Origin: Acorus gramineus
Lineage: Eukaryota > Streptophyta > Magnoliopsida > Acorales > Acoraceae
DNA: 64,000 bases
Assembly: GCA_030737835.1 (NCBI GenBank)
Contig: JAUJYN010000027.1
Location: 124,001-188,000, forward strand
Direction: 5' to 3'
The notes beneath the pieces were generated by a model. The model was not told the DNA's origin and made no database searches. It saw only the letters and a program-made list of their open reading frames with translations. Of this stretch, positions 43,792-58,700 are shown one piece after another (the stretch's first letter is position 1; every line of letters starts with the position of its first letter). The translations under genes and the position numbers were made by a program.

Positions 43792-46700
43792 ATGAGCGCG
43801 GTCTCGGCTGCCGTCGCCGTCGGTGGCGGTGATGCCGTCGTCGAAGACCTAGGGGACCACCTCGGGAACCACGTGCATCTGACAAACTGCATCCACTTGA
43901 GGAACCACATGCACCGATACCGCCACCACCACCACAGCCCGGTCATGGCGGAGGAGAGGTCCCTCATGAGGGACCTCATCGCTCTTCAGCGATCCAGGTC
44001 CCTCCGTGACCCCTCCGCCAGCCCAGCCGCCACCTGGCGCTCACCCTGCGCCGCCGCTGCCCGGCGTTCCTCCGCCGTCGGGAGGCTCTCCGTTGCGTCG
44101 TCGCAGATGGACGGAAGTCCCTCCGCGATGACCAATGCGAGCAAGAGGAGCAGCAGAGACGGGGAACATCGGAGGAGGAGGGGAGAGGGGATGACCGGTG
44201 TGAGGAGATCGGACGGTCAGGATATGAGGAGAGAGCTTAAGACACTCTTGGAACAGCCGGAAGAGAACGGGCCTCGCCTAGGAAGGCCCGAAGCAGTGGC
44301 GGAGTCTGCTGCGAAGCGCAGATTTCGAGGCACCGCGAAGAAGAACGGGGACGCTAGCCTGCGTGAGATCTCTATGGCGGCGCCATCCAATTCGGCCACG
44401 CCGCACTGCCCGAGGTACTTTGCGGGGGAAGGTGAAGTGGGTGGTAGTGGACGAGGCGGGGATCTCAACGCGCAGAGGATCGTGTGCGGGATCCCGTGGA
44501 ACTGGTCGAGGATCCATCATCGGGGGAGGACATTCCTCGACATGGCGGGGCGGAGCCTCTCATCGTGCGGGCGGACGGATTCTAGGTTACGGAAGTCTTC
44601 TGCAGAGGGGCTACCTATCCAAGAGGAAGCACAAATTTTGAGAGGTGAGGATGGTTCGGGTTCAGGATTGTCATCAAGATCAGTCACGGATGCTGAAGCA
44701 CTGCCATTGCTGTTTGAACCCCCCGAGTCTCACGAGAGCAAGCATGACTACTCGGGGGAGCTTGGACTCTTTGGTGACCACCACTTGAAGGATTATTATT
44801 TGGCTCCTGAAGCAAGATCAGGCTGCCGGGGCAACCTGAGAGCCTCCCAGAATGGCATGCATCGAAGCCTGACACAGAAGTATTCGCCAAGGACCTTCAA
44901 AGATTTGGTGGGTCAGAATTTGGTTGTGCAAGCACTCATGAATGCCGTCGCGAGGAGGAAAGTTGGGCTCCTTTACGTGTTTCATGGTCCTCATGGCACC
45001 GGCAAGACCTCCTGTGCTCGGGTATTTGCTAGGGCTCTGAATTGCCAGTCTATAGAGCGCTCAAAGCCTTGTGGGTTCTGTGATTCTTGCATGGCTTATG
45101 AGGTCAATAAGGCCCGCTATGTGAAGGAGGTCAGCCAAGTTGGAAATTTAGATTTTGAAGGCATAATGGATGTGCTTGATAACGTAGCATTATCCCCCGT
45201 GCCTGCAGCTTCTAAGTACAGGGTGTTCATTGTGGATGATTGTGATGCAATGCCATGCGATTCATGGAGTGCTGCGTTGAAGGTCATTGACCGAGCACCC
45301 CAACGTGTTGTTTTTGTGCTTGTCTGTACAAGCCTCGATCATCTGCCTCACTCAATTGTGGCCAGGTGCCAGAAGTTCTTCTTCCCAAAACTGAAGGATG
45401 CAGATATCATCTATACATTGCAGTGGGTTGCAACAAAAGAAGGGCTTGATATTGAAAAGGATGCACTGAAACTCATAGCGTCACGATCGGACGGATCTCT
45501 GAGGGATGCAGAGATGACCCTGGACCAGCTTAGTTTGCTTGGGCGGAGGATCTCTCTTCCTTTAGTTCAAGAGCTTGTGAGTTCTCTCATGTTCCTTTTC
45601 CTAAATGTCGTTAACAGTAATTTTATGTCAGTGTATTTCCTTGTATAATTCTCTACTTATAGTCCATGTTTATGATTTTTATAAATAGATGCAAATTTAT
45701 GGGTTCTGCTTATATCTGACATTAATCATTGAAAGACACATGATATTATTGGGTACTGCTTGCTCTGATTTTGAATTTTGCAATTCATTATTCGTGCATG
45801 TCTAATTCATTTTTCTAAATGACCAAATTGAAGAACCATAGAAGCCTGAAGGAAAAATTAACTCAGTCATTTGTTAGGAATCCATGAATTTGATATGAAC
45901 TCAAGAGGTCTTGACAGGAAATTCCTAATACTTTGATCTTAATTATTAATCATTTTATTCTATTCAGATCATTGATGACTTTTGTAATCTAAGGGAAGTA
46001 GGGAACTAAAATATGGCCAAATTTTTCTTGCTGCTTTTCTTCTTGGCTGATGTCCCTCTTGTTCTGGGAACCATCATACCCAACATAACTGAGGTGTTCG
46101 GTCTGCAGATGTTCATATAATCAGCTATTTTACTGTTTTCTCCGTTGCTTCTTACTTGGTGTTTGGCCTGCAGATGGACAGATGCTTAGATGGTTGAGTA
46201 GCTGTGCTATTCACCATGAGTTTGCCCTCTTCAAATGTCAAAAATGAGGCAGATGGTTTAAAAAATCATGCAGATATGGGCTTTATTGGTAAAATGGCAA
46301 CAACTGTTGGGTGTGATTCACGATAATTTGAGCTCATTGTCATCAAAACAATAGTCAGAAGAAGCATTTCAATATATTTGAATTTAACAAATATAGATAT
46401 GAAACGCAGAAATGAGATAGGGTTGTGTAACTTGGAGGTACTGTGTTTGGTTGTTGGATGGATGAAAAGAAGAAAAAGGTGTTGGGATTTCAATTCTGTG
46501 TTGATCAGTGCCTCTATAATTGGCAGCTTGATTATACATTTGAGAGATTTCATTCTTAATAATTAATTTAAAAAATAAGGTAACATTTCATTTCCAACAA
46601 GTTACAGTTTTAGATCTAAGAGAGATTACCGAGTTTTCTTTTATTTATTTATTTATTTATTTTGCGATGGTGACAGTCGGAAGGGCAAAATGGAGTTTTC

Positions 46701-49700
46701 CAACTCCATGAGGAGTTGGAGCATACAAATTTGTGAGATTGGCAAGCTCAATTTTGCAAAAGGGAATTAAAAAAACAAGATAATTATTGCATAATGGCAT
46801 AATAGTTGGACCAATTATTGACTTAAGGGGGATGAGTTTTAGATGGATGGATGCCTTTTACTTATTACTTTGTGGGCTGCATATACTGCAATTCCTCTAA
46901 AAAATTTGGAATAGTGATACAAGTGTCCATGTAGAGTTTTAGTCTTCAGTTACTTGACGAGGATTTTTTAAATCACTACATAGTGATTTAGTGCACCTTA
47001 CATGAAAGAGAGGAGGAATAAATCACTTTATGTGGACCCTGAGCTTTAACAAGCTCCTTAAATGGTGAGAAGAGTAATCTGGGCTGTTGAGGGTTCTCCA
47101 TCACATCAATTCTGTGGTTTACACGAAGAAAGTGCTGATCTTCTGTTTATCATTTGGGAATCCATTTTCTTTCAGATCTCTTGGAACTATGCTGTTTTGC
47201 TCTGGGAAGTTTAGTACATATGCAAGCAGAAACAATGGAGCAAAGTTCATATTAAATGATTCCACAGGCATTTTGCTGGTCTCTGTGTCTGGCTTAAAAT
47301 TACCAAAGTGTTTAATGGCAGACAACATTAGTGGGAGAATACTTAGGCAAGTATTGTTAACTTTCTCAGACTGAGACGCACAAACATACTGAAGACAGAA
47401 ATCGGCATTGAGAGAGAGATCCTTCTTGATGGAGTAGCAAAAGGCTCTGTTTTGGTATGTATTAGTGTATGGGGCATGCTGTGTATGCCACCCCTGCCAT
47501 TCTTTTCTTTCATTTCTTTTGCATCTTTCTTCTTGTATTTTACCAGTTCTTATGTATTATAACAAATGACATGGTAAAACACCAACAGTTCTTTAAAAAG
47601 TATTTGAGCTAGGTATGTAGTTTTTTTGGAAACAATATAAAAGGAACCATTTGATTCATTGGGACATTGCTTGTTTGGGCACTTTGTAGAATCCTGGAAG
47701 GAGCAAAAGCTTTGTGAGTGTATGATGCCAAAAAGACATACAAATAAATGGAGTTGAAAAGAGCTTGGGCCTTCATTATAATATAGGTCTTATAGTCATT
47801 TAAAGATCCTTAAAGGGCCAAGCTTTGAAAAAAAGGACCACCCACCTCTTTAATAAGCATGCTGGATGCAACTTTTAGATTTCCAATGGTTGAATTCTTG
47901 TCCACAAGTCTTAAAGATTGTGCATTTTACTAGTATCCACCGATGTCTAGTAAACTTAAGAGATGAGAGTTTGGTTGTATATAACCACTCTCATGAAACC
48001 GGTTATATTAATGTAGAGGGCTCTCAGGGACCATTTGTTTGATCCTTTATTGGTTTAACTAACGTAATTGTCTATCTTGTTGTATCTTTTTATTTATTTA
48101 TTCATTGACTGGTGGGAGATCACCACCTTTTCTTTTCTTTTCTTTTCTTTTCTTTTTATTAATTATAGAGAGAATCTCCTATAGAAGAGGGACATCAATG
48201 TTAAACCTATAAGACAGAGAAAAATTTCTCATGTCTTATGAGTATGATAATGAGAGTTTATCCCAAGATACTAGTGGACAAATAGATTATGTTACTTTTT
48301 TATTAGCTGTCAGGAAAACAGGATAGCTCCCCATCAGTTTCCGTCTATCCGGTTGTCATCTTTTTCTTGACAAAAACCAAAACGTATACGCCTATGTGTT
48401 CTAACACAGACGAAGAGATGAAGAAATGAGGAAGAAAAAGAGGATAGTAAGAAGTGAATCAAAGATTTGTTAAATTTAACATCGAAATAAAACTAAAACA
48501 TCCCAAATGTTGTACAAAAAGTTAAATAATAAAACTTAGAAATCTGTGAAAGTTGACTGACAATAAATCCATAAGCAACTGGAATAAAACTCTAACAATT
48601 CCAAATCCTACATCTAACAAATTCTAATAAATAACAAAGTATCCTAAATTATTCTCCTTAGTAAAAGTACCCCAAATTACAAAGTGGTTTCATGGTCTCG
48701 TTCCCCATCAGTATGTCACTTATCAATAACGTGCCATCCAATAGCATCGGATACTTTGTTATTTAACAGTAGACCTGGGTGGCCTTTGGTAGTTCTTGGC
48801 TTTTCTTTCCATAGTCCTCCCAAGCTCCCCCGTTTGGATGTGGTGGAATAGGGGTTTGGAATATCCCAGAATAAATGGGAATTGTAGATTTAGTTGTTTG
48901 GGAGCCTTGAATACCCCGAGATAAACTATGCCAACATAAACTGGTTTAAAGTGGTATATGGATTCCAACCAATTCCTGGAATTAAAGCTATTCCAGGTTA
49001 TTTTACCCAAAGAATATGTGGGTCCACTATCAAATCAATTGTCATCACCTCTTATAAATCATCTGTCAAATCAATTATCATCATTTTTTCACCTTTTATA
49101 AATCCTTATTTACACTTTATTCATATTTTATCCAAACAACAAAAACTTTATTATTACGTTTCCCAACGAGAATAATTCAAATCACAACAAAACACAAAAT
49201 CACTTATTCCACTGTTATACCCACTTATGCCAGAATAACTGTATACCCAAGAATAAGTTATATTCTGTATTCAAACGGGAGCTTAAGTCCAGGGAACAGA
49301 CTGGTTTTTGTGGAGGCTTTTCATAAATAACCGAGTTGTGTTTTTGAATGGGCCTGTGGACAGATTAGAAATTATTTTGAACTTGGTCTCATTACTTGTG
49401 CAATGTGCACTTTGAACACTGTTGTTCTATGGATTTTCCTGTTAATGTGGTATGTAATTGCTTTTTTTTTTATTGATCATTGTATGGAACATTTAGCCCC
49501 TGACTTCTCCAAATTAAAATATCTCAAGAACACACAATCTGACTTCTCAGGTTTCTTATTTAATCATGAGTTTGGTGAATTTTAGTATTAAATCCCTTTT
49601 AGCTATTGTGCATATCAACCATTCATCCATGGTTTTAACCTTTACTTCCTAGTTGATATATACTCAATTAGAGTTACTGTACTTTATTTTCCAGGTTGGT

Positions 49701-52700
49701 TTAATCTCTGATGACAAACTTGTGGACTTGCTTGATTTGGCATTATCGGCAGACACTGTAAACACTGTGAAGACATTAAGAGAGATTATGGAAGCTGGGG
49801 TGGAGCCTCTTGCATTAATGTCCCAGCTTGCAACAATAATTACTGATATTCTTGCTGGTAGTTATGTATTCACCAGAGAGAGGATTCGTAGGAAGTTTTT
49901 CCGTCGACCAACGTGTGAGTGAAAATTTCTTGGTGACATTCTTATTTTTATACCTTCCAACAATTGAATTCTAGTTAATGAAGAACATTGCCGCCTTGGA
50001 AAGGAAGTTTTGCACCAAAATTCATGATTGATTGGCAGAATCCATCGATGTTTCATTTAGAGAATTCGCCTCAGTTGATAGATTCTTTATTTACTCATGC
50101 ACACGTAATAAACCCATTTTATTGACCTTCACCTATCAATCAGTCAAGTCCATTTTATTGTAATCAGTCAAAAGTGGGTTTCTAGCAAATTTATATATTT
50201 GTATTATGCAATTGTGTTGAAGAAGCCATGCGATTGATCTTTTTTTTATCCAGCCAAATTGAGTTATGAAGATCCTGATTTTAAAGTTGTGTGTCTGGAG
50301 GTCAATCTCAACGGTATGCATTTGATAGAAAAACAAAACTATATATGGGTGAAGGATTCCCTCAAATCTTTATACTCTTGAACCTTGACCTGGAAGCATA
50401 AACACTTCAATAAACATGTTGTGTCCGTGCTTGACACACATGGAACATGTAACACGACACGTATGCCTTGAACACTTGTCAGACATGTCTCATACGTTTC
50501 CAAAATTCAAAATAATTTACTGAATTTTGGGCACACATGAGACGCACAATCGACACGGCGTGGACTCACGACACTTAAGCAATACAACACTGTAATGTTT
50601 TTCTTACTAACTATTTGTAAAGTCTGATATTAGAAATCTTAATGGAGTTGATAGTTAACACACCATTATAGTTATATCACTTTTCTATAGATTATGAATG
50701 TGTGTTTCAATTTTCAATATTTATAATATAACATATGTTATTATATTTTTCTTTATTATTGTGTCATTGCTCTGGCCGTGTCCTAGTTTCCCAAGATATC
50801 TCATGTCACCATATTCGTATTGTGCCATATCCATGTCTTAACTATATTTTGTGATAAATTATTCATCATGTGGTCCATTGAGGTTCCTTTATTTATACAA
50901 ACCTAGTAGCTGTCTGATGACGGGGATAAACTAGTCTCCTGCATTCCAGCATGCCCTTCTTCTTAAGTGCACCAACATAATTCATTTTTCAAATATTATT
51001 TTGGTCGGCTTATGTAATGATGTGTTTTTCTTGTTATTTTCCAGTATCCAAAGAGGATACCGAAAAATTGCGCCAGGCTTTGAAAACGTTGTCTGAAGCT
51101 GAAAAACAGTTGAGGTTGTCAAATGACAAATTAACATGGCTGACGGCCGCTCTTCTTCAACTTGCTCCAGATCAACAGTACATTTTGCCAAGTTCTGCAG
51201 AAATAAGTATTAGTCATAGTCCTATGGATATAGTTAATGGGAGGGATGCATCTAGAAATTTTACTAGGGAGCAAGGAGGGATACCTGATAATCGAAGATA
51301 TTCAAGAAGCAGTGGTATCGAATATCTTAACCCTGGAATTATGAATGGTTTTGCACATGATTCAGTCAGTGGTTGCAACAATGTCAAACACAATGTCAGG
51401 GCAACTCCTGCAAGGATGCCCACATTGTCCTCTGGAACCACTAAGGCAAGTGAAGGACAAATTCCAGTTGAAGGTCATAAAAAAAATGAGAAAATTTGGA
51501 GAGCAGTGCTCGATAAGATTCATTTACGTCCACTACAGCAGTTCATGAATCAAGAGGGCAAGTTGATCACAGTCAGCTTTGGTCCTGGTATGTTTTTTCT
51601 CCATATAACATATTTATATTTGTTAATGTAATATGCGAAATGCACTTTGTTGCTTCTTGTTTGCGGTAGGCTATCTTCTGATAACCCATGACAAATGTTT
51701 TGTTGTGCATAATTTGTGTAAGAAGGTTATCAAACAATTTTTACTGATATTTTATGTTTGGAACAAGATGTGGAAATTAAGATAAATCTGCTTAGGATAC
51801 TTGGCCAGTATATAATGTAACAAGAGGAACCTCACACCATTCTCCCAGAGTTTAATAAGAGGGAATTTCATAATGTGTTAATCTAGTATAAACATGGTAT
51901 CCTATCTTATAATCATTGAGAAGCAGAAAATCTTTGTAGAGGGAATGTATTACACTATTTTATTTTTATTGTAAATTAGATTTAATCTGTACATAAGATT
52001 TTTTTTTATTGTGTAAGAAAAATTAGGAATTGCAGCTACTATTTTTGCATGAGCCACTTGTCCAGAGCTCCAAATGCTTCTGGATTGTATAGTATGAACC
52101 TTGATAACAATTTCATAAGTTGGAATTGCTGAACTCCATGTCCGCATTCTATAGCTTGATGGGAAAATCATGTACTAGTTTTTTTTATTAGGTTCAGAAC
52201 AGATAGCCTTCTCTTCTCTAGTAATACCCTGTAGGTTCTCATGTGGCTTTGTGGATGTTTATTCTCTTTGCAAAATACTATCTGACTTGCATTGGTTTGT
52301 GATGTTAATTATCCATTCTCTCAGACAGAGGCCCATAAAGGACTAATTTGTGGACGTGTTTTTATTGTTAGTTTTTCAAGATACCATAAATTCCTACTTG
52401 CATTTGTTTGTGATTTAAACATCCAATCACTATCAAACTGAGTGGTTTGGTTCTCAAAACAACTCTTCAATTGGTACACATTTCTGTTTCTGTGGACTTT
52501 TTTTTTTTTTTTGAAGAAAAGGTTGGCTTTTGCCTTTGTATTAATCAAAGTGAAAGCCCAAAGAGCGTAAAAATCCCTTCCAAACAACAACCCTACAAAA
52601 CCCACACCAAAAGAAGAAGAGAGATCTGCTTATGGTGCACCGAAGTCAACCCGCAATACTAGCCTGGCACGATAAGAAATCGACCCCTGAAAAAAGAAAA

Positions 52701-55700
52701 CTCCGTCGCCCCTGCACAATATCTCCCCCAAGACACTATATGTCTCGCCGCTTCCTCACAAGTGTTCTCCGCATACGGCGTGCAGCCCTTGAAGATAGCT
52801 TGGTTTCTCGTAAGCCAAATCGACCATACTATCGCAGGAATGAACGATTAGGAAATCTTCGCACCCACACTCCTTTCACCAGCTGCCCTTAACCGCTTCC
52901 CTGATCTCCACAACTCCTCCAACGAGCCAGCAGGCCCAACCAATCCCGTCGCCGCACAAAGTCACTGCCAAGCCTCCCGAGAAAATGGACAACCTAAGAT
53001 CAAATGCTCCACCGTCTCCTCCTCCAAGCCGCAAAGACCGCAAAGGCTGTTAATATTAGGTGCCCATCTTGCCAAATTCGCTCTTGACAGAATCTTCTCG
53101 TGATAAACTAACCGGAAGAAGAACTTAACTTTTAATGGAATCTTGCAACTCCATATTTCTTTATGCTTCCGCGCCACCATTTCCGCCCCTGATCGCGTTC
53201 AGCGCAGCCATGAATAACATCCCTTGACTGAGAAACCAGCTGCTGGAGAAGGTTTCCACACTGCTCGATCATCCACCTCCGATCTCAAAGCCACCCCCTG
53301 GAGTTCCTCGAGCAAACTCAGATAGTCATCCACTTCCCATTCATGGAGGTTCCTGTGAACCAGCACTTCCCAATGTATCTCTCTCGAACCCCCCATGTAT
53401 CTCTCTCGAACCACTGTACACCACTACAAAGTTGGGCAAGTCAACCACCGCCATAGCCATTTTGCTAAGAGCGCCTTGTTCATGTCCTCTATATTCAAGA
53501 CTCCCGTGCCACCCTCCTTTTTGCTACTACAGACGGTGTCCCATCTCACCAGATGTACCCGACGGCGAGCCTCCTTAGCCCCATTCCACAAGAAACGCCG
53601 TCTAATCCCATCCAAAACCTGAAGGATCCCCTTGGGAATCTTGAAAATGGAAAGGAAATAAATTGGCAAATTAGACAAGATGGCTTAGAGAAGGGTGAGT
53701 TTTCCACCCCTCCAAGCGCGATTTGAATTTGCAAATCAGAGGCTTCCACTCCACCTTAGGAATTCTTCCCAAACACAAGGGAAGCCCAAGGTGTCTAATG
53801 GGGAACCGTTGAGTCACGCACGCAAAAATAGCCGCCATTCTCCCTACGAACTCCTCTTCAACATTGATACCTGCCATAGAACTCTTACGGAAATTTATTT
53901 TCAAACTGGATACCAACTCGAAGCATTTGCAAATAAATTTCACCTCTCTCACCACTATTTCCTCTGTCGAACAAAGGATGATGGTTTCATCCGCGTATTG
54001 CACTGTGTAACAGAAGAGCCTCCCACCTTGCATTGTAGACCACGCACCCATCCATCCGCCTCCACCATCTTCATCATATGACTGAAAGCATTAGCCACAA
54101 TGACAAACAATAGTGGTGATAAAGGATCACCTTGTTGGAGGCCCTTATTGATATGGAAGAAACCACTCAGAACCCCGTTTACCATAACTGACGCCTTGGC
54201 CGTGGATACACATGCTTTGACCATTCGAATCCAATTGGGCTTGAAGCCATGACAGGAAAGTAAGTGGAAGAGAAAATCCCAACGTACATTTAGCGAAATC
54301 AAGCTGAATCACCAACCCCTTTCTTCTCTCCGAATGAACTGCCGATATACATTCTTGAATTGTCATGAACCCATCTTGCAAGGTTCTCCCCGGAATAAAC
54401 GCTGACTGAGCTTCACCCACCAAATACCCAATTACCACCTTCAGACGATTTGCCAAGCCCTTGGAAATCATCTTGTAACACCCATTCACTAGACTAATGG
54501 GTCTGAAATCTCCAATTTCCACCGCTCCCGTCTTCTTCGGAATCAAAGAAAGAAAGGTAGCATTCAAACGACCGATCCCTTGGGAGGACCTGTAGAAAAC
54601 ACTAAACATTTCCAACACATCCTCCTTAATACCACCCCAAAATTCCTGGAAGAAGCGAAGACCAAAGCCATCGGGTCCAGGTGCTTTATCTGCCTCAGCA
54701 CCAAAGACCGCAGCCTTAACCTCCTCTTCGCTGAATTCTGCTTCCAGATTTGGCAAGCACTGATCCGGGATTCTCCCTAGGTTCTCATCCAACCATAAGG
54801 GATTCCAACTTCTATTGGCCCGACACGCATTAGAGAAATGATTCACCAAAGCCTCACGAATTTCCAACTCAGATTCAATCTCATGCCCATCCACTCTTAA
54901 ATTCTCAATTTTGTTAACCTGTTTTCTCTGGTTAGCCACTTTGTGAAAGAATTTAGTGTTTTCATCACCTTCTTTGAGCCACACCGCCCATGACCTCTGT
55001 CTCCATTTGGCCTCCTCCATACGCATCAGCACCGACCAAGCCCGTTTAAGGCCCATGCGTAACTCCCTATCCTCCTCCGATAGCAAACCCGCTTCCTCGA
55101 GACTGTCGTAGATGCACATCTCATCCAGAAGAGACTTCTTTCTCTGTCGCCTCCTGACCACTTTCTTCTTTATGCCACCTTTTGAGAACCCCTTTTAAAC
55201 GCTTTAGCTTAAATGCTAACTTCACTGCCCCAGTCAAATCTGGTGCCTCCTCCCTCCAAGAGGCCAACACCATCTCATGGCATTGGAGCCACCAGTTTTC
55301 AAAACAAAAAGGAGTCTTCTGCCTTTGAGGAATACCTCCCACAAGGAGAAGGGGGGAGTGGTCCGAACAAATCCTTGGTAACCCCCACAGAGAACATAAA
55401 GGGAACACTTCCTCCCACTCAATATCCACAAGAACCCTATCCAACCTTGCCAAAGAAGGGTATTCACGCAAGCTGCTCCACTTAAAAGACTGATTGGATA
55501 AGGGTAGGTCAATAAGACCCTCAGATTCTATCCAAGTCGAGAAGTCCGCCATAGCCGCAGAACTCGACGCACCCTTGTTCCGATCCTCCACCCATCTTGT
55601 GACATTGAAGTCTCCAAGGATACACCGAGGAAGACCCCAATTGGCTTTTACCAAACTCAATTCCTCCCAGAGTCGACCACGCTCCGCATCAATATTAGGA

Positions 55701-58700
55701 CCATACACAGATGAACAAATCCACCGCCAGTGGGAAGCCCTATCCTCCAGAACCACCGAAACAGAATGCGCCCCCCTTGAGACATCCACCTGCTGCCAAA
55801 CTCCTGCGTCCCAGCAAATGAGTATGCCCCCCGCCGCTCCCTATGACGGCAAGAACACAAATTCCTGCATCTGCCCTCCACTTAGGGCCCTTATGTCCCC
55901 CTGCACCACCTCCTCCATCTTAGTCTCTTATATACAGCAAATGGACAGCTTATAGGTCCCAACGAACTCCTTAATCGACACTTTCTTACAGCGGTCATTG
56001 AGACCACAAACATTCCAGTTAAGAATACTAAACATGGCAACGATATAGCCCCACCCCCCACACCACCGAAACTAATTCAGTCCCCCACTTCCCCTTCAGA
56101 CTCCACCTCCCTTTCAGAATCAAACATCTCTTCAGAAATAAAGTCCTTGAAGCGCCCCTTGGATCCCTTAATCCACACCTAGAGACCAGCCGTAACACCT
56201 TTGATACACGCCGGCGAACTCTCAAACTCCACCTCTAGCCCGCTTGGAGGACACCGATCCCCTAAATTCCCCTTTCGAACCTCCTGAACGTCCTCCCTGC
56301 TCGACGTCGGTTCTCCAACCCGGTGGGCCACACCTTGGCTCACCCTGGTCTCATGAACCCCCCTTGAACAGAAACCACCTCCCTCTTCACAGACTGCCAC
56401 CATGTCGCCTTGAACCACTGGCCCTCCCCTGCCACCCAAGCCATGGCAATAAACCTGACTCTGCCCACCCTCCAAACCCGGCGAGACCCTACTGTGCTCG
56501 AGACTCCTCACAATGATCGACTTAAGCCTGCAACGTGGACCCTCCTCAGGCAGCTCTTCCCCACCGTCCATCTCCCAACGATCCGACATCGGTAACTGAG
56601 ACCCCCCACCCATCCTTCCATTCGAAAGGACTGACGATCCGGGAGGACTAAGAGAGGGACGGAGATCATCGTTAATATGAGGAGACCAGCACCACTTCAC
56701 GTGGCCATGATCGTCAAGCATATTGTACCACGAGCCGCCACTACGTGCATCCAGAACTGGACCAGGATTTGGTGGGCTGGGCGAACCACCAGAATCGGAT
56801 CTTGATCCCTGAAAAATGGGCCCAATAAACAAACCAGGTCTTCCAGCAAATGGACCAGGCATCTTTGATCGGCTATGACCTGCCCACCTCGAAGTGGGCT
56901 TAATAAGTTGCTCTAGCCCATCCCCCACTGAAATGGATCGCCTCCAAACATCGCCACCCATCACAAAAATCGGAAACTGCCCTGGATCTGACAACTGTCC
57001 CATTGCAGCCACGTCTCCCCTCGACCCCTTTCTAGCATCCATATCTTCACCCACCGAGACCATCCTCGCTTCCCTCCAAAACCCATTGGAAAAACTGAAC
57101 GGCTGTCCCAGGCGTTCAAACACGCTACCTTTCTGCACCACCAATCTGTCCTTGCCACGTAAGGGGGCCTCGAGGCACGTCTCTTTAGTCCTCCTGGAAG
57201 AACTGACAGTACAAGGTACGATTTCTGAAATTTCTCCTTTGTCTGACATTCTACCTGTCGTAGTGATCGCTTGATCACGACAAGACAAGCCCCCTACAGA
57301 TGGCGTGGCCGTACCATCTCCGTTTCCCGAACCTTGGCTAGGATCGGCCGAGTCAACTGAGTCCCCCGAGCCCCGAACTTGGGCCAGGCCCTTCCCCTTG
57401 AATGCTTTGCGCTCCTCCGGCGTCATCGGACTCTCTGGCACCATCACCCTCCCACCATTAGCCTTCATCCTCGACTGGTCAACCACCGGCATCGATTGGC
57501 AAAACTGACCCTCTCCTTCTGCGCCACGAAGCACCTCCGCATAGGTCGATGCCACGCCCGACCCCGCCAAATCCACTTGCACAGCCACCCTCCACCCATC
57601 GAGTCCCACCACCACCTCCGAGGGGACACACTCTCCTATGTTCAGCCATACACCCACTCGGACCACCAACATCTTCTCCCCTGCGTGTAACTCCTCAAAC
57701 ACCTCCACCAAGTGTCCAAAACAACCCACCACCTTCCAAATCACCTCCGTCGTCCTCCACAGGAGCGGGATGCCCCTAAGAAAAACCTCCACTCGCATTC
57801 CCCCGCCATTAAGTGTCCCTGCCCCACAATCACGCGTGAAGCACACCGAACCGAAAAGGAGCAGAAGAGAGCCGTGTTTGAGGATCAGGTCATGATCTTC
57901 CTCTCTAGGAAGGAGAAGGAATGCGAGGTTGGGCCCTAAAGGCCTGCATGCCAAGCCGTCACAGCCAGCCCAGGCGTTGCGAATGGCCCTAACCACCTCC
58001 GTCCATACCACCTCCCCCACCCCACGCCACGTAAGGAGAAGGCAGCACCTAAACAAAGCTTCTATTCGAGCCAACTCCGGAGATCATTCAATACTGACTT
58101 CCTCCGTCTTTGCGGCCTCCGCCATCACTGGGACATGCAGCACAGGAGTAGGAGGTATCGGGACAGAAGGCCGAAGTGACACTGGAGGCACCGCCCTACT
58201 GCACCCCACCCCGGCCGCGGCACAAGACCCACTCCAGTGCCAAAAATTCCTGCACTCCCAACATCTCACTGGGTCCTGGCACTCCATGGCCACATGACCC
58301 CAAGCGAGGCATGTGAAACATTTGATATTCAGGGCCTTCTTGGAAGCCATGCCGAACCACTGCTGAAAACCACCATTAGGCCATTTGCGCTTCCTGCTAA
58401 CCACCTGCCAACTGCCAGCACCACCATCTGCAAAACAGGGAGCCAATGGAGCATTTCCCCCACTACCTCCAGTCTTCTCACCAGCTCTGTAGGCTCGACC
58501 CGATCCTCCATAGCCTCCTGCGAAGCCACCATGCACTCCATCCGTCCCCGACCCGCCACTCACACTCGCCCTCGCCCTCGCCCTCGCCCTCATGTTCCCA
58601 GACGGACTATTAAGTCTAGCGTATTCAATTTTCTGTGGACTTAAATATTGAATGACTGAAATGTTTTAATACCCTGTAGGTTCTCATGTGGCTTTGTGTA

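Larger units (their letters stand above)
45577..49694 (+). other. Intron 1 of the STICHEL-like gene
   Basis: 4.1 kb, donor CTTGTGAGT and acceptor TTTTCCAGGTT, phase 0. It contains a (CTTTT)n run near 48126-48156 and a MITE-like element at 48824-49282. No supported gene lies inside; the short open frames (for example near 47087-47374) look like chance. Confidence 0.85.
52500..58629 (-). mobile_element. L1-type LINE in antisense orientation
   Basis: Full-length or nearly so (6.1 kb). A T run at 52498-52513 is its poly(A) end. A 13-bp target duplication, TTTCTGTGGACTT, lies at 52487-52499 and 58630-58642. It carries ORF1 with a DUF4283-like domain and zinc knuckle, and ORF2 with endonuclease, reverse transcriptase and a zf-RVT domain. 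Both are broken. Confidence 0.92.

Noticed and set aside
56244..58644. Plus-strand Pro/Ser-rich frames inside the LINE
   Set aside because: They are antisense shadows of LINE ORF1, which has recognisable DUF4283-like and zinc-knuckle motifs on the minus strand.
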